A stretch of DNA of 64,000 nucleotides from Breoghania sp. (GCF_963674635.1 NZ_OY771475.1:1798001-1862000); one strand, 5' to 3'; positions 12,333 through 21,756 are shown, numbered from the stretch's first letter. Notes: generated by a model not told the origin, from the sequence alone. Translations and numbers: made by a program.

Positions 12333-13892
12333 TCAGCCGTCCGTCTTGAGCGACAGCGCCACGAAGCGCATGGTGTCATTGTGCTGGACACGCATCAGAA
12401 CCGCCTTGCGACCATTCTCGCGGGCCTTCTTGGCCTCAGCCGCCACGTCCTCGGGCGTGTCGACCTTGATGCCGCCGACCTCCATGATCACATCACCGGC
12501 CTGAAGGCCCTTGCCAGCCGCCGGTCCATCCGGATCCACGCTGCCGATCACGACACCGTCGGTATCCAGCCCCGCATCGCGGGCATTGGCAAGCTCAAGA
12601 CCCAGCGTGGACAGCGTGTTGCTGGCATCGCCACTGTCGGCCGACGCGACCTGCGTCTTCTCAGGCATCTTGCCGAGTTCGACAGAAACGGTTTTCTTCT
12701 CACCGTCGCGCCACAGCCCGATATCGACCTTGGTGCCCGGCTCATAGCTGGCGATCATGCGGGCAAGAGCGCGCGGATCCTTTACCGGCTCTCCGTCCAC
12801 CGAAACGATGGCGTCACCGGACTGGATGCCTGCGCCCTTGGCCGGGCCGGTATCCTGCGGGCTGGCGACAAGCGCCCCCATTGCCTTGGCCAGGCCGAGG
12901 CTGTCGGCGATATCCTGCGAGATCGGCTGGATCTGGACGCCGAGCCAGCCGCGCACCACATGGCCGTCATCCTTCAGCTCCGAAATCACCCGCTTGGCGG
13001 TTTCAGCCGGAATGGCGAAGGCGATGCCGACATTGCCGCCCGACGGGGAATAGATGGCAGCGTTGATGCCGATCACCTCGCCGCGGGTATTGAAGGCCGG
13101 GCCACCGGAGTTGCCGTGATTGATCGGGGCGTCGATCTGGATGAAATCGTCATAGGGGCCAGCGCCGATATCACGGCCGCGGGCAGAGACGATGCCCGCG
13201 GTGACCGATCCGCCGAGACCGAAGGGATTGCCAACGGCCACAACCCACTCGCCGACCATCGGCGCATCGGCTGCGAAATCGACATAGGTGAACTTGGCAT
13301 CGTCGGCGTCGACCTTGAGAAGGGCAAGATCGGTGCGCTCGTCAGCGCCGATCAGGCGGGCATCATATTCGGTGCCATCGTCCATCTTGACGGTGAACTT
13401 GTCGCCACCTTCGACCACGTGCTGGTTGGTGACGATGTAGCCATCATCGGAAATGAAGAAGCCCGAGCCCTGCGCCATGCCATAGCGGCGCTTGCCATGC
13501 GGCCCGCCGCGCTTCTCGCCGTGGCGGTCCGGGCGTTCGTTCCAGAAGCGCTTGAAGGGGTGGTTGGGCGGCAGATTGCGGAAGAAGTCCGGCATGTCGC
13601 GGCCACCGAAACCGAAGCTCCAGCCGGGACCATTGTCAGCCACCGGCTTCACCTCGGAGCGCACGATCACGGACACCACGGCGGGCTGCACGGCCTTGAC
13701 GACGCCGGAGAAATCGGCGGGCCCGGCATTCTTGACGTGAACGGGATCGGCGAAAGCGTGCTGGCCGAAGGGGATGAGCGTCTGAGCGGTCAGACCACCG
13801 GCAAGCGTCAAGGCAAGCGCGCCCGCCATCAGCTTGGAGCGGCGCGAGCGAAGGATGCCGGAGGGGGCCTTCTTGTCGTTACGAGCGGTCAT
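12333..13892 (-). CDS. degP: DegP/HtrA-family periplasmic serine endoprotease (Do)
   Basis: Envelope quality-control protease of 519 residues that degrades and chaperones misfolded periplasmic proteins. The N-terminus has a signal/anchor segment (LMAGALALTLAGGLTAQ) after a basic stretch. The trypsin-fold triad is His158 (NQHVVEGG), Asp188 (RTDLALLKVD) and Ser262 (HGNSGGPAF), with the spacing of classical DegP. Two PDZ domains follow, the second ending near the C-terminus. The ATG at 13892 has GGAG eleven bases upstream. The frame opens earlier, at 14126, but that part overlaps the next gene and lacks family character. The position next to cycL matches degP1 of rhizobia. Confidence 0.93.
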   Translation of the reverse strand: MTARNDKKAPSGILRSRRSKLMAGALALTLAGGLTAQTLIPFGQHAFADPVHVKNAGPADFSGVVKAVQPAVVSVIVRSEVKPVADNGPGWSFGFGGRDMPDFFRNLPPNHPFKRFWNERPDRHGEKRGGPHGKRRYGMAQGSGFFISDDGYIVTNQHVVEGGDKFTVKMDDGTEYDARLIGADERTDLALLKVDADDAKFTYVDFAADAPMVGEWVVAVGNPFGLGGSVTAGIVSARGRDIGAGPYDDFIQIDAPINHGNSGGPAFNTRGEVIGINAAIYSPSGGNVGIAFAIPAETAKRVISELKDDGHVVRGWLGVQIQPISQDIADSLGLAKAMGALVASPQDTGPAKGAGIQSGDAIVSVDGEPVKDPRALARMIASYEPGTKVDIGLWRDGEKKTVSVELGKMPEKTQVASADSGDASNTLSTLGLELANARDAGLDTDGVVIGSVDPDGPAAGKGLQAGDVIMEVGGIKVDTPEDVAAEAKKARENGRKAVLMRVQHNDTMRFVALSLKTDG

Positions 13893-14058
13893 CTTTGGCG
13901 TACTCCGAATTTTGAAATCTCTGAGAGCCGAGCGAACAGGGGAAGAATTCGCTCCGTGCTTGATCGTCAATATGGAGCAGGCCGGATTACAGACGCCTTT
14001 CGGGAGGATTAAACATCGGTAATGTGGGAAAAGGATCACGGGTCGGGTGGACGCCCGG

Positions 14059-14625
14059 CTACAGGCAGGGATGCCTGACCGGCAACCGCGGGACGGAGAG
14101 CTTTTTCTCCAGTTCACGCTGATCAAGAAGCCCCGGCAGGAACATCCGGGCGTTATCGAGCATCGGTGTGGCGCACGAGGTTTTGTTGTTCATTCGGCCT
14201 GCGATGACAGCCTCATAAACGCCTCGCGCCCGCTCCGCGGAAACCGGCGGATAGGCGTTTTGAGCGTAGAACCCAAGCAGCCGGGTGCGCTGCGCGGCGA
14301 AGCGCGCCGTCTGGTCTTTGTCCATCAGCTGCGGACAATGACGGCTAAGAGCGTCGATCTCGATGAAACCAGCCACCAGGCATCCCACCCCGCCCTTCGG
14401 GTCGAAACCGACATAGTTGTCTTCCCGACGGACGATCTTCACGCCGTCCGGCAAGGTCAGGGTCGTGTCGTTTTTCAGGCCGGGCGTGATGCGGTCGGGA
14501 TACTTGTCGAAAAGCGCGGCATAATCATTGAGGCCAAGGGGATCGGCGGAAACCGGCTTCCCGGCGACGGCGAGGAAAAAGGCCAAGGCAAGGGCGCCGG
14601 CAGAAACCGCTTTTTCCAGGCGCAT
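14059..14625 (-). CDS. secreted protein of unknown function downstream of ccmH
   Basis: A 188-residue protein with a clear Sec signal peptide (MRLEKAVSAGALALAFFLAVAGKPVSA). The mature region holds several cysteines (GVGCLVAG, RHCPQL, TSCATP, and one near the C-terminus), which suggests disulfides in the periplasm. I do not recognise a named domain. The start is fixed by GAGGGGTGAG immediately upstream and by the position one base after the ccmH stop, so it is translationally linked to the cytochrome c maturation genes. A role in the same periplasmic thiol or heme pathway is possible from context alone. Confidence 0.75.
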   Translation of the reverse strand: MRLEKAVSAGALALAFFLAVAGKPVSADPLGLNDYAALFDKYPDRITPGLKNDTTLTLPDGVKIVRREDNYVGFDPKGGVGCLVAGFIEIDALSRHCPQLMDKDQTARFAAQRTRLLGFYAQNAYPPVSAERARGVYEAVIAGRMNNKTSCATPMLDNARMFLPGLLDQRELEKKLSVPRLPVRHPCL

Positions 14626-14626
14626 C

Positions 14627-15163
14627 TCACCCCTCTCGCATGATCCGGTCGAGTTCGGCTTTTTCCGCTGCGCTGAGAGGTACGGCGCCCGGCGCTTCTG
14701 CGGCATGTTTCTGGCGACGGCGGAAATTCACGAACATCACCAGAGCCCCCAGAATCAAGACCCCGATCGGCCCAAACCACAAAAGCAGGGTCTTCACTTC
14801 CAGACGCGGCTTGAGCAGCACGAACTCGCCATAGCGCGCGACGAGATAATCCTGAACTTCCTCGTCCGTATCGCCCGCCGTCAGGCGCTCGCGCACAAGA
14901 AGGCGCAGATCGCGGGCAAGGTCGGCATTCGATTCATCGATGGACTCGTTCTGGCAGACCATGCAGCGCAGACCTTCGGAAAGCTTGCGGGCACGGGCCT
15001 CAAGCTTCGGGTCCTTCAGCATTTCATCCGGCTGCACGGCCAGGGCCTGCGTGCTGGCAAAAAGCGTCACACCGCCCGCGCCGGCAAACACGCCGGCCCA
15101 GGCCATCACCGCGATGGCGGCAGCCACCAACATTGCGCGCGCCTTGTGCCCGAAAGACCTCAT
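14627..15163 (-). CDS. ccmH: cytochrome c maturation protein CcmH/CycL
   Basis: Periplasmic thiol-redox component of System I that reduces apocytochrome c CXXCH cysteines and works with CcmF during heme ligation. The CcmH signature LRCMVCQN is present with Cys67 and Cys70 after a signal sequence, in a three-helix domain, followed by a C-terminal membrane anchor (TLLLWFGPIGVLILGALVMFV). This is the short CcmH form; the TPR part is the separate ccmI gene. I placed the start at the ATG at 15163 because AGGAG lies eight bases upstream; an in-frame GTG at 15184 has no comparable site. It follows ccmF by 35 bases. Confidence 0.93.
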   Translation of the reverse strand: MRSFGHKARAMLVAAAIAVMAWAGVFAGAGGVTLFASTQALAVQPDEMLKDPKLEARARKLSEGLRCMVCQNESIDESNADLARDLRLLVRERLTAGDTDEEVQDYLVARYGEFVLLKPRLEVKTLLLWFGPIGVLILGALVMFVNFRRRQKHAAEAPGAVPLSAAEKAELDRIMREG

Positions 15164-15198
15164 CAAAAATTGCTCCTGCTTCACGGTGAAGCCTAATC

Positions 15199-17181
15199 CT
15201 ATTCTGCGGGGATCGCTGCTGCGGCATTGTGCGCGCGCTTGGGTGCGCCCACGCGAAGGCGCCTGTCGCTCAAGGACAGCAGACCACCCAGAACCATCAC
15301 AAGCGAGCCAAGCCAGATCAGCGTGACCAGCGGCTTGTCATAGGCGCGAACAACAACCGCGCCCCCCTCCTTCGGCTCGCCCAGCGACACATAGATCTGG
15401 CTGAAGCCGAAGGTCTTGATATCGGCCTCGGTCGTCGGCATCTGGCGCGTCGTGTAGAACCGCTTGGACGGCGCCATTGTGGCCACCTGCTTGCCGTCTC
15501 TGGACAGAACGAAATGGCCGGTGTCTTCCCGGTAATTGGACCCGGTGCCCGGCGTCAGGCCACGGAAGGTCAGCTCATAGGCACCGATCGGCTGCGTCTC
15601 GCCCGGCGCCATGACCGTGATCAGTTCCTTTTGCCAGGCGGTGACCACAACGATGCCGAGCACGGTGACACCCATGCCGAAATGGCCGAGCATCGTGCCC
15701 CAGGACGAGCGCGGAAGACCGGCCGCGCGGCGCACCGAATTGGCAAAGGGAACGGAGCCGAGCTTCGACCGCCAGATGATTTCGGCAACCGCACCAATCA
15801 TCACCCAGGCCGCGATGCCGATCCCGATGGGCGCCATGACATTGGCAGCCCCCTTCCACCACAGCACCGCGAGCGCCAGCACGATGGCGAGTGCGAAGAC
15901 CGCCATCAGACGTTGGCTGGCGGCGAGCAGATCGCCCCGTTTCCAGGCCAAAAACGGCCCGAAAGGCATCGCGATCAGCAGCGGGATCATCAATGGCCCG
16001 AAGGTCATGTTGAAGAAGGGCGCACCAACGGAGATCTTCGCGCCCGTGGTGACGTCGAGCGCCAGCGGATAGAGCGTGCCGACAAAGACCGCCGCACAGG
16101 CTGCCGTCAGAAACAGGTTGTTGAGGATCAGCGAGCCTTCGCGGCTGATCGGGGCGAACAGCCCGCCCTGTTTCAACATCGGTGCGCGATAGGCATAAAG
16201 CGTCAGCGACCCGCCGATGAAGAAGGCGAGAATGGCGAGGATGAACACGCCACGCGAGGGATCTGTGGCGAAGGCGTGGACGGAGGTGAGGACGCCGGAG
16301 CGCACGAGGAAAGTGCCCAGCAGCGACAGCGAGAAGGTCAGGATGGCGAGCAACACCGTCCAGACCTTCAGCGCATCGCGCTTTTCCATGACCAGCGCGG
16401 AGTGCAGCAGCGCGGTGCCTGCAAGCCAGGGCATGAAGGAAGCGTTTTCAACCGGATCCCAGAACCAGAACCCGCCCCAGCCGAGCTCGTAATAGGCCCA
16501 GTAGGACCCCATGGCGATGCCGAGCGTCAGGAAGATCCAGGCGATCAGGATCCAGGGCCGCACCCAGCGCGCCCAGGCCGCATCAATGCGCCCTTCCAGC
16601 AGGGCAGCGGCGGCGAAGGAGAAGGTGATGGAGAAGCCGACATAGCCCAGATAGAGCAGCGGCGGATGGATCGCGAGGCCGACATCCTGCAGAAGCGGAT
16701 TGAGATCCTGCCCCTGCAGGGGAGGCGTGTCGATGCGCAGGAACGGATTGGACGTGAAAAGGATGAAGGCGAGGAAGGCGAGCGAGATCCAGCCCTGCAC
16801 GCCCAGCACATTGGCCTTCAGGGTCGCCGGCATCGTGCGTCCGAACAGGGCCACCAGCGCGCCAAAGAGCGACAGGATCAACACCCACAGGAGCATCGAC
16901 CCCTCGTGATTGCCCCAGACGCCGGAGATCTTGTAGATCAGCGGCTTGTCGGAATGCGAGTTCTGCCAGACATTCAGGACGGAAAAGTCGGACTGGAGAT
17001 AGGCAACCGTCAGGGCGGCGAAGGACAGTGCCACCATCAGGAACTGCATTCCCGCGACCGGCGAGGCCACCGACATCAATCGCGGGTCCCGCGCCTGCGC
17101 GCCCCAGACCGGCACAACCGATTGGACCAGTGCAAGCGCAAGAGCGAGTGCAAGCGCATAGTGACCCAGTTCAACGATCAT
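15199..17181 (-). CDS. ccmF: cytochrome c heme lyase subunit CcmF/CycK
   Basis: Integral membrane heme-handling protein of 660 residues that takes heme from holo-CcmE and attaches it to apocytochrome c. The tryptophan-rich WWD-type motif GWGGFWFWDPVENASFMPW is visible near residues 233-251, surrounded by many hydrophobic segments (at least 13). Conserved histidines needed for heme ligation lie on both sides, for example in IHPPLLYLGYVG. Length and order are standard. It lies between ccmE and ccmH in the operon. The frame on the opposite strand is also open almost throughout, which is a codon-bias shadow. Confidence 0.96.
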   Translation of the reverse strand: MIVELGHYALALALALALVQSVVPVWGAQARDPRLMSVASPVAGMQFLMVALSFAALTVAYLQSDFSVLNVWQNSHSDKPLIYKISGVWGNHEGSMLLWVLILSLFGALVALFGRTMPATLKANVLGVQGWISLAFLAFILFTSNPFLRIDTPPLQGQDLNPLLQDVGLAIHPPLLYLGYVGFSITFSFAAAALLEGRIDAAWARWVRPWILIAWIFLTLGIAMGSYWAYYELGWGGFWFWDPVENASFMPWLAGTALLHSALVMEKRDALKVWTVLLAILTFSLSLLGTFLVRSGVLTSVHAFATDPSRGVFILAILAFFIGGSLTLYAYRAPMLKQGGLFAPISREGSLILNNLFLTAACAAVFVGTLYPLALDVTTGAKISVGAPFFNMTFGPLMIPLLIAMPFGPFLAWKRGDLLAASQRLMAVFALAIVLALAVLWWKGAANVMAPIGIGIAAWVMIGAVAEIIWRSKLGSVPFANSVRRAAGLPRSSWGTMLGHFGMGVTVLGIVVVTAWQKELITVMAPGETQPIGAYELTFRGLTPGTGSNYREDTGHFVLSRDGKQVATMAPSKRFYTTRQMPTTEADIKTFGFSQIYVSLGEPKEGGAVVVRAYDKPLVTLIWLGSLVMVLGGLLSLSDRRLRVGAPKRAHNAAAAIPAE

Positions 17182-17276
17182 CGGATCCTTCTCCCCGGGC
17201 GTGACGCCCGATCCCGTTCGTGTCCGTCAAGCTTGCCCGTCGCGCCAGTCGATGTGATCGACCCAGCGACCGCAGC

Positions 17277-17792
17277 CTAGTTTGTCTTCGTGCCCGCGTC
17301 CGTCTCAGGCATCGCCTGGGAGGTCTTTTCGGCCTCGGCCTCGGCCCCATCACCGCCCATCTGCCATTCTCCGCTGGCCTTCAAGGCCTCCACGACCTCT
17401 TTCGGCATGTAATTTTCGTCGTGTTTCGCCAGCACCGTGTCGGCATGAAAGACACCGTCCGTGCCCACCGCGCCTTCGGCAACAACGCCCTGCCCCTCGC
17501 GGAATAGGTCAGGCAGGATGCCGGTATAGGTGGCCGCCAGATCATTGGCGCCATCCGTCACCACGAAGTGCACCGTCGTGCCCCCAGTCTTCGCTATGGA
17601 GCCTTCCTTGACCAGTCCGCCGAGACGAATACGCTGACCGACCGGCATGGCCTTCTCCGCCACATCGCTGGGCGACTGGAAGAAAACGATCTCGTCGTTC
17701 AACGCAAAGAGAATGAGACCGGCCGCCACGGCCAGAACTGCGCCGGCGCCGCCAATCATTGTCAATCGCCGCTGCTTGCGGGTCATCGCCAT
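17277..17792 (-). CDS. ccmE: heme chaperone CcmE/CycJ
   Basis: Periplasmic heme chaperone of 171 residues that binds heme covalently through a histidine and delivers it to CcmF. The N-terminal anchor is at about residues 11-31 (TMIGGAGAVLAVAAGLILFAL), followed by an OB-fold domain. The heme-binding motif LAKHDENYMP contains the attachment residue His124 and Tyr128. The C-terminal tail is flexible and acidic. It is separated from ccmI by 116 bases and from ccmF by 95 bases. These gaps are wider than usual for this operon, but no terminator is seen in either. Confidence 0.96.
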   Translation of the reverse strand: MAMTRKQRRLTMIGGAGAVLAVAAGLILFALNDEIVFFQSPSDVAEKAMPVGQRIRLGGLVKEGSIAKTGGTTVHFVVTDGANDLAATYTGILPDLFREGQGVVAEGAVGTDGVFHADTVLAKHDENYMPKEVVEALKASGEWQMGGDGAEAEAEKTSQAMPETDAGTKTN

Positions 17793-17908
17793 GCTCTTCG
17801 TTCCTCGTCCACCGGGCCAGCCTCACCGGGCCTGCCACCGTTCTTTTCTCAATACCGGCATTCCCTGAATACCGAAAACCGCAACGGACTTTTCCGTGAC
17901 GCGCAGGT

Positions 17909-19084
17909 TCAGGTATCGAGCCCCAGCTGCGAGGCAACCGCATCGAGAGTGGTCAGCCCCTGCACATCGTCTTTCAGATTGGCGCGACCGCGCTTCAGCG
18001 CGGCAAGCGCCTCTTCCCGGCTGCCAATAACAACGAAGGCGCGCACGAGCCGGGCCCATTCATCTGCGCTGCCACCGTTTTCCGTCAGTCTCTCGTCCAG
18101 TTGGGAGACCATGCCACGGATCATCGCCTGACGGTCCTGGGCGCTCATCTCGCCAGCAGCCTGAACATCCGCAGCACTTGGCCCGCGCGCGGGCGCGTTG
18201 CCCCCGGCTGCCGCCATGGGCGGCATTTTCGTCTCAACCCCGAGATCGCGCAATTCGGACTGTGCGACAGGAACCCAGCCCTCGTTGCCATTCGCGTCTG
18301 CCAGAAGTGCGCGCCAGGCGGAAATGGCTTCTTCCTTGCGGCCTTCCTGCGTCAAACCCAAAGCCAGATAGAAACGGGGCTTGATCATCCCCGGCTCCAT
18401 TGACAGTGCGCGATCGAAGGAATCCCGCGCCTCCTCGGTCACAGTGCCATTGTTGGCGGCCACGAGCGCCTCGCCGCGATTGGCCAGGCGTGCGGCATCC
18501 GCTCCGAGGATCCGCATCGCATTGGCATAGGCGCGTGCCGCGTCATCCGCACGCCCCAGGCGCATGTAGGCGGGCGCGATCACATCCCAGCCCTTCCCGT
18601 CCTCAGGCGCTGCGGCCAGGCGCTCCTCCACCTTGGCGACCATCGCCTGAAACTGCTGGAAGCCCTCGCCTTGCGGGATGCTTCGGGCCGACAGCGGATA
18701 GTCGGGCATGTCGGGAGAGCCCAGCGGGAGATAGAGACCCAGAGCAACGAGCGGTATGACGATAATCGTGGCGATAGCGGCGGCGCCCGTTGTGGAGGAT
18801 TTTGCCGTCTTCGACGCGGGAGCGGCTTCCTTGTCGCTGCGCGCGGCACGAATAAGGCGCCGGGAGATTTCCGTGCGCGCCGATTCCGCCTCGTCTGGCG
18901 CAATCACACCATTTTCGAGATCGCGGTCGATCTCCGCCAACTGATCCTTGTAGATGGCAACATCAGGCCCGGACACCTGTTCCGCCTCCCCGGTTTCGGC
19001 AGGAGCGGCGTTGCGGGCCAGCGGAGCAAGAATCGCCAACGCGGCGGCAGCGGTCAGGACGGCGAACAGGAACCAGATCATCAT
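17909..19084 (-). CDS. ccmI: cytochrome c maturation protein CcmI/CycH
   Basis: Membrane-anchored apocytochrome c chaperone of 391 residues. The N-terminus is a first membrane helix (MIWFLFAVLTAAAALAILAPL), then a cytoplasmic leucine-rich loop beginning VAIYKDQLAEIDRDLENG, which is diagnostic. A second membrane helix follows near residues 100-122, then a periplasmic TPR region that binds the C-terminal helix of apocytochrome. It is the first gene of the ccmI-E-F-H run. In Rhizobium leguminosarum cycHJKL and the neighbouring feuPQ were both linked to high-affinity iron uptake, a connection kept in this window. Two adjacent ATG codons make the exact start uncertain by one residue. Confidence 0.92.
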   Translation of the reverse strand: MMIWFLFAVLTAAAALAILAPLARNAAPAETGEAEQVSGPDVAIYKDQLAEIDRDLENGVIAPDEAESARTEISRRLIRAARSDKEAAPASKTAKSSTTGAAAIATIIVIPLVALGLYLPLGSPDMPDYPLSARSIPQGEGFQQFQAMVAKVEERLAAAPEDGKGWDVIAPAYMRLGRADDAARAYANAMRILGADAARLANRGEALVAANNGTVTEEARDSFDRALSMEPGMIKPRFYLALGLTQEGRKEEAISAWRALLADANGNEGWVPVAQSELRDLGVETKMPPMAAAGGNAPARGPSAADVQAAGEMSAQDRQAMIRGMVSQLDERLTENGGSADEWARLVRAFVVIGSREEALAALKRGRANLKDDVQGLTTLDAVASQLGLDT

Positions 19085-19502
19085 GATTAGCGTGAATGCC
19101 TGCGGTTGGCTGGACTGAGCCGGGTCTGGATGATGGACCGGCGGGGCGGTCGGTCACATTAGAAGCCGATCATATTCGTCTATTTTCATATTAGAACAGC
19201 TCTACTCTACTATACCGCGCCCAGAATGGCGACATTGCGTCGTCGTTGCGTCACCTTCGCCCGGTGCTGCGGATTATTCCGCAGAAAACGGCGATGTTTA
19301 GGCCGGAAGCCATGCCCATGAAGGCCCCCAGGGGACACGGTGCGCATAACTGCCTGACCATCGTTAATATGGGAGCATGAAGCGGGCTGCAACCGCTTCG
19401 ATCGGGCACGATGATCCCGACCGCGCCGGAAGGCCAGCGCTTCGCCCGATTGGCGACACCGGCATCGGCGAGCACGGTCCGTTTGGTGGTGGGAATGGCC
19501 GC
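19085..19502. other. intergenic region upstream of ccmI
   Basis: This 418-base stretch carries no convincing gene. It must contain the ccmI promoter. The only ordered element I see is the heptamer ATTAGAA at 19158-19164 and again at 19190-19196, 32 bases apart (about three helical turns), in an AT-richer patch ending in TATACC. That could be a pair of activator half-sites, but nothing in the sequence identifies the protein. Confidence 0.4.
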
Positions 19503-20966
19503 TCAGCTTGCCAGCGGGCGCTTTTCGATATCCGGGATGGACGCACAGCGCTTCTTGAGGATCTCGACATAATCGTGGCCGAAGACGATGGACGCATAGG
19601 AGACGACACGCTCCAGCGAATCCTTCAGCGCCTCACGACGGGGGCCAACGGCATTTCGAAGCTCGTCCACGAGGCTCTTGCTGGCCATATCGAGCACCTG
19701 CTCGATTGCGCGACGCGACCGAATGACGGCATCGGAAACCCCAAGCAGATCGGGGTTCTTGCAGGCGATATAGAGAACACGCAACGTGCGATAGGCGATC
19801 GCGGCCGTCATAGGGTTCAGCTTGACCCGCCCGTCCTCATCGGGTTCAGGAACCTCCAGGGCAGCATGCACCTGACGATGCGCGGCGGAAATCTCGCGCG
19901 CGATGATCTCCGCCATGTCGCGGTTGATCTCGACCATCTCATTGCGCCATTGGCTGACTTCGCGCAAATCGATGCCTGTACGCAATTCGCGCAGCTGATC
20001 ATGGTAGCGCGAGATGGCGACCACGACCGCTTCGCTCTGCCATTCCACACCGTGGTCCGTGTCGGAGGTGTCGGTTTCATCCGAAGCGCCCCGCGCCATC
20101 AGCACATAGCGGCGCAACTCGCTGAGAGCGATATCAACCATGCCGGCATAGAGGCTCGAATGGATCGTCTGCGGCTTTGCGATACCTGCGGCTCCGGCGG
20201 CCATGCGCACAAGCAGCACAGGGTCGTCACAGCGCCACAACAGGATCGAGGATATCCAGCCGACATATTCCGGATGCGCTTCCACGACATTGCGGATCGC
20301 ATCGACGACCTGCTCGCGTGCCTTGGCCGCATCGGCGACGGCAAAGCTGCGTCGGGTGAGCACAGGGGGCAACTGTGCGGAAAACCCTTCCAGAACCGGA
20401 TCGGCTTTCAAGATGCCGTAAATATCGGAAAACTCGTTCAGTACCGGCTCACCGCCGACGCGGTAGGCGACGCGCTGGCGCGCGACGCCCGGCCCTTCGG
20501 CCTCGTCCAGAACATCCGCAATCGCGGAAACGACCAGGCCGCGCAGGCGTTCGGAAGTCCGCGCCACGACTTCCGCGTCATAGTCTTCCTTGGCCAGCAG
20601 TTCCTGCGCCTCTGCGATGCTCTCCGGCATCACGTCGCGGTCAAGCCAGATCCACATGGCATCAAGGGTCGAACGCAGGATGCGGCCCGGCAGTTTGCGC
20701 GGCAGCTGTTCGGTGATCAGGAATGGTTCCAGCGGCAGGAAAACGGCCCGCTTGAGAAGATTGCGTCGATGGGCGCGCGGCTGGGTGTCGAAGGCCCGCT
20801 TGCGCAGAAGCGGGCGCGCTGCTTCGAGAATGAGTTCGAACTGGGGATCCAGATCGCCACGTTCGCGCGAGGCCTCCAGATTCCGGATCAGCATGTCACA
20901 GGCATTGCGCGACAGCGCTCCCAGATAGGAACGAACCTTCAATGTCATGAGGCTCTGATCAACCAT
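19503..20966 (-). CDS. conserved hypothetical protein, 487 residues
   Basis: A cytoplasmic, mostly alpha-helical protein with no signal peptide or membrane segment. I do not recognise a domain. Features are a basic stretch around residues 55-70, a hydrophobic helix-rich middle containing EYVGWISSILLWRCDDPVLL, an acidic Ser/Thr/Asp linker near 300-312, and charged helical segments to the end. Codon use is like its neighbours and the frame is long and uninterrupted, so it is a genuine gene. The ATG at 20966 has GGA about nine bases upstream; a second ATG six codons in is possible. It is transcribed alone on the minus strand between ccmI and a glycine-zipper lipoprotein. Confidence 0.8.
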   Translation of the reverse strand: MVDQSLMTLKVRSYLGALSRNACDMLIRNLEASRERGDLDPQFELILEAARPLLRKRAFDTQPRAHRRNLLKRAVFLPLEPFLITEQLPRKLPGRILRSTLDAMWIWLDRDVMPESIAEAQELLAKEDYDAEVVARTSERLRGLVVSAIADVLDEAEGPGVARQRVAYRVGGEPVLNEFSDIYGILKADPVLEGFSAQLPPVLTRRSFAVADAAKAREQVVDAIRNVVEAHPEYVGWISSILLWRCDDPVLLVRMAAGAAGIAKPQTIHSSLYAGMVDIALSELRRYVLMARGASDETDTSDTDHGVEWQSEAVVVAISRYHDQLRELRTGIDLREVSQWRNEMVEINRDMAEIIAREISAAHRQVHAALEVPEPDEDGRVKLNPMTAAIAYRTLRVLYIACKNPDLLGVSDAVIRSRRAIEQVLDMASKSLVDELRNAVGPRREALKDSLERVVSYASIVFGHDYVEILKKRCASIPDIEKRPLAS

Positions 20967-21288
20967 CTCGCTGTCCGAATCAAAAGCGCGCCGCCCTTCG
21001 GCAGCGCCATTACGTCAACTCACCCCCGTCCAGCGCATGATTGCGCACGCTCGCCATGCGGTCGGGCGATGTAACTCCGCTTCAGACTGATGGAAATCGT
21101 TTAACTAAACCTTTCGCTAACCGTGAAATCCGCTCCGGCATTTTCGCCAATCGGCGACATCGCGCCCAAAGCTCGCCTCGTTTGCCAGAACCATCTTGCA
21201 AGGCCCGCAAGAAAAAGGGCGACCCGAGGGCCGCCCTTTGCATGGATATGCGCATTCGGATGCAATCCGGCCAACCGGGCGAGCCCGA
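20967..21288. other. intergenic region with terminator, upstream of the 487-residue gene
   Basis: This 322-base stretch shows no gene. Its right part holds the terminator of the lipoprotein gene. Its left part, around 21096-21120, is AT-rich with TTTAACTAAACC and CGCTAACC, and is the probable promoter region of the 487-residue gene. I see no better defined site. Confidence 0.4.
21211..21239 (-). terminator. intrinsic terminator of the glycine-zipper lipoprotein gene
   Basis: The stem AAAGGGCG (21214-21221) pairs with CGCCCTTT (21232-21239) around a ten-base loop. On the minus strand it runs into a T-tract (TTTTTC). It lies 50 bases past the stop codon of the lipoprotein gene. Confidence 0.75.
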
Positions 21289-21756
21289 TCAGTTCACCGG
21301 GCGCCAGGTGCCATCCGGCTGACGGCAAGCGGTGCCGCGGGCGACTTCCGGACGACCATCGATATAGATGGTGTGGGTGTAGTCACGGCAATCGGCGTTG
21401 TTGATGGCATAGGCCGGGCCCGGCACGACTTCACCGTGGTGACCGCTATCGGGATTGCGCCACTGCACCGGCTGACCGGACTGCGAATACTCAAGCGCAC
21501 GGTACTGCGCGTTGTAGGCTTCGCGCTGATCGCGCTCATCGAGCGAGCGACCGATTTCCTGACCGATCAGCGCACCAATGACCGCACCTGCGGCGGTGGC
21601 TGCAGCCGCGCCGCTGCCCGCGCCGAACTGGCTGCCAATGACGCCACCGGCCACCGCACCGGCGACCGTGCCAATTCCTTCCTTCGGGCCGGTATTGGTG
21701 CAACCGACCAGCCCCAGTCCGGCCAAAACCACGACCGCAACCTTCAAAATTCGCAT
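21289..21756 (-). CDS. glycine-zipper 2TM lipoprotein (17 kDa surface antigen-like)
   Basis: An outer-membrane or periplasmic lipoprotein of 155 residues. The signal peptide ends in the lipobox LGLVGC, giving lipidated Cys19 or thereabouts. The mature protein has a glycine-zipper stretch (GTVAGAVAGGVIGSQFGAGSG and AGAVIGALIGQEIGRSLDE), the hallmark of the rickettsial 17 kDa antigen / SlyB-like group, which sits in the outer membrane. The C-terminal domain contains two cysteines (NADCRDY, GTACRQPDGTW) and ends in a short beta region. I used the ATG at 21756, with GGGGA six bases upstream. Function in envelope integrity is known only broadly for the family. Confidence 0.85.
   Translation of the reverse strand: MRILKVAVVVLAGLGLVGCTNTGPKEGIGTVAGAVAGGVIGSQFGAGSGAAAATAAGAVIGALIGQEIGRSLDERDQREAYNAQYRALEYSQSGQPVQWRNPDSGHHGEVVPGPAYAINNADCRDYTHTIYIDGRPEVARGTACRQPDGTWRPVN

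Noticed and set aside
12381..14012. 543-codon plus-strand frame opposite degP
   Set aside because: Antisense shadow; the protease triad and PDZ domains on the minus strand are clear.
15229..17280. 683-codon plus-strand frame opposite ccmF
   Set aside because: Extremely Arg/Gln/His-rich antisense translation of a membrane protein gene; no start signal.
19377..21074. 565-codon plus-strand frame opposite the 487-residue gene
   Set aside because: The minus-strand frame has a ribosome site and balanced composition; the plus frame looks like a shadow and runs across the intergenic regions on both sides.
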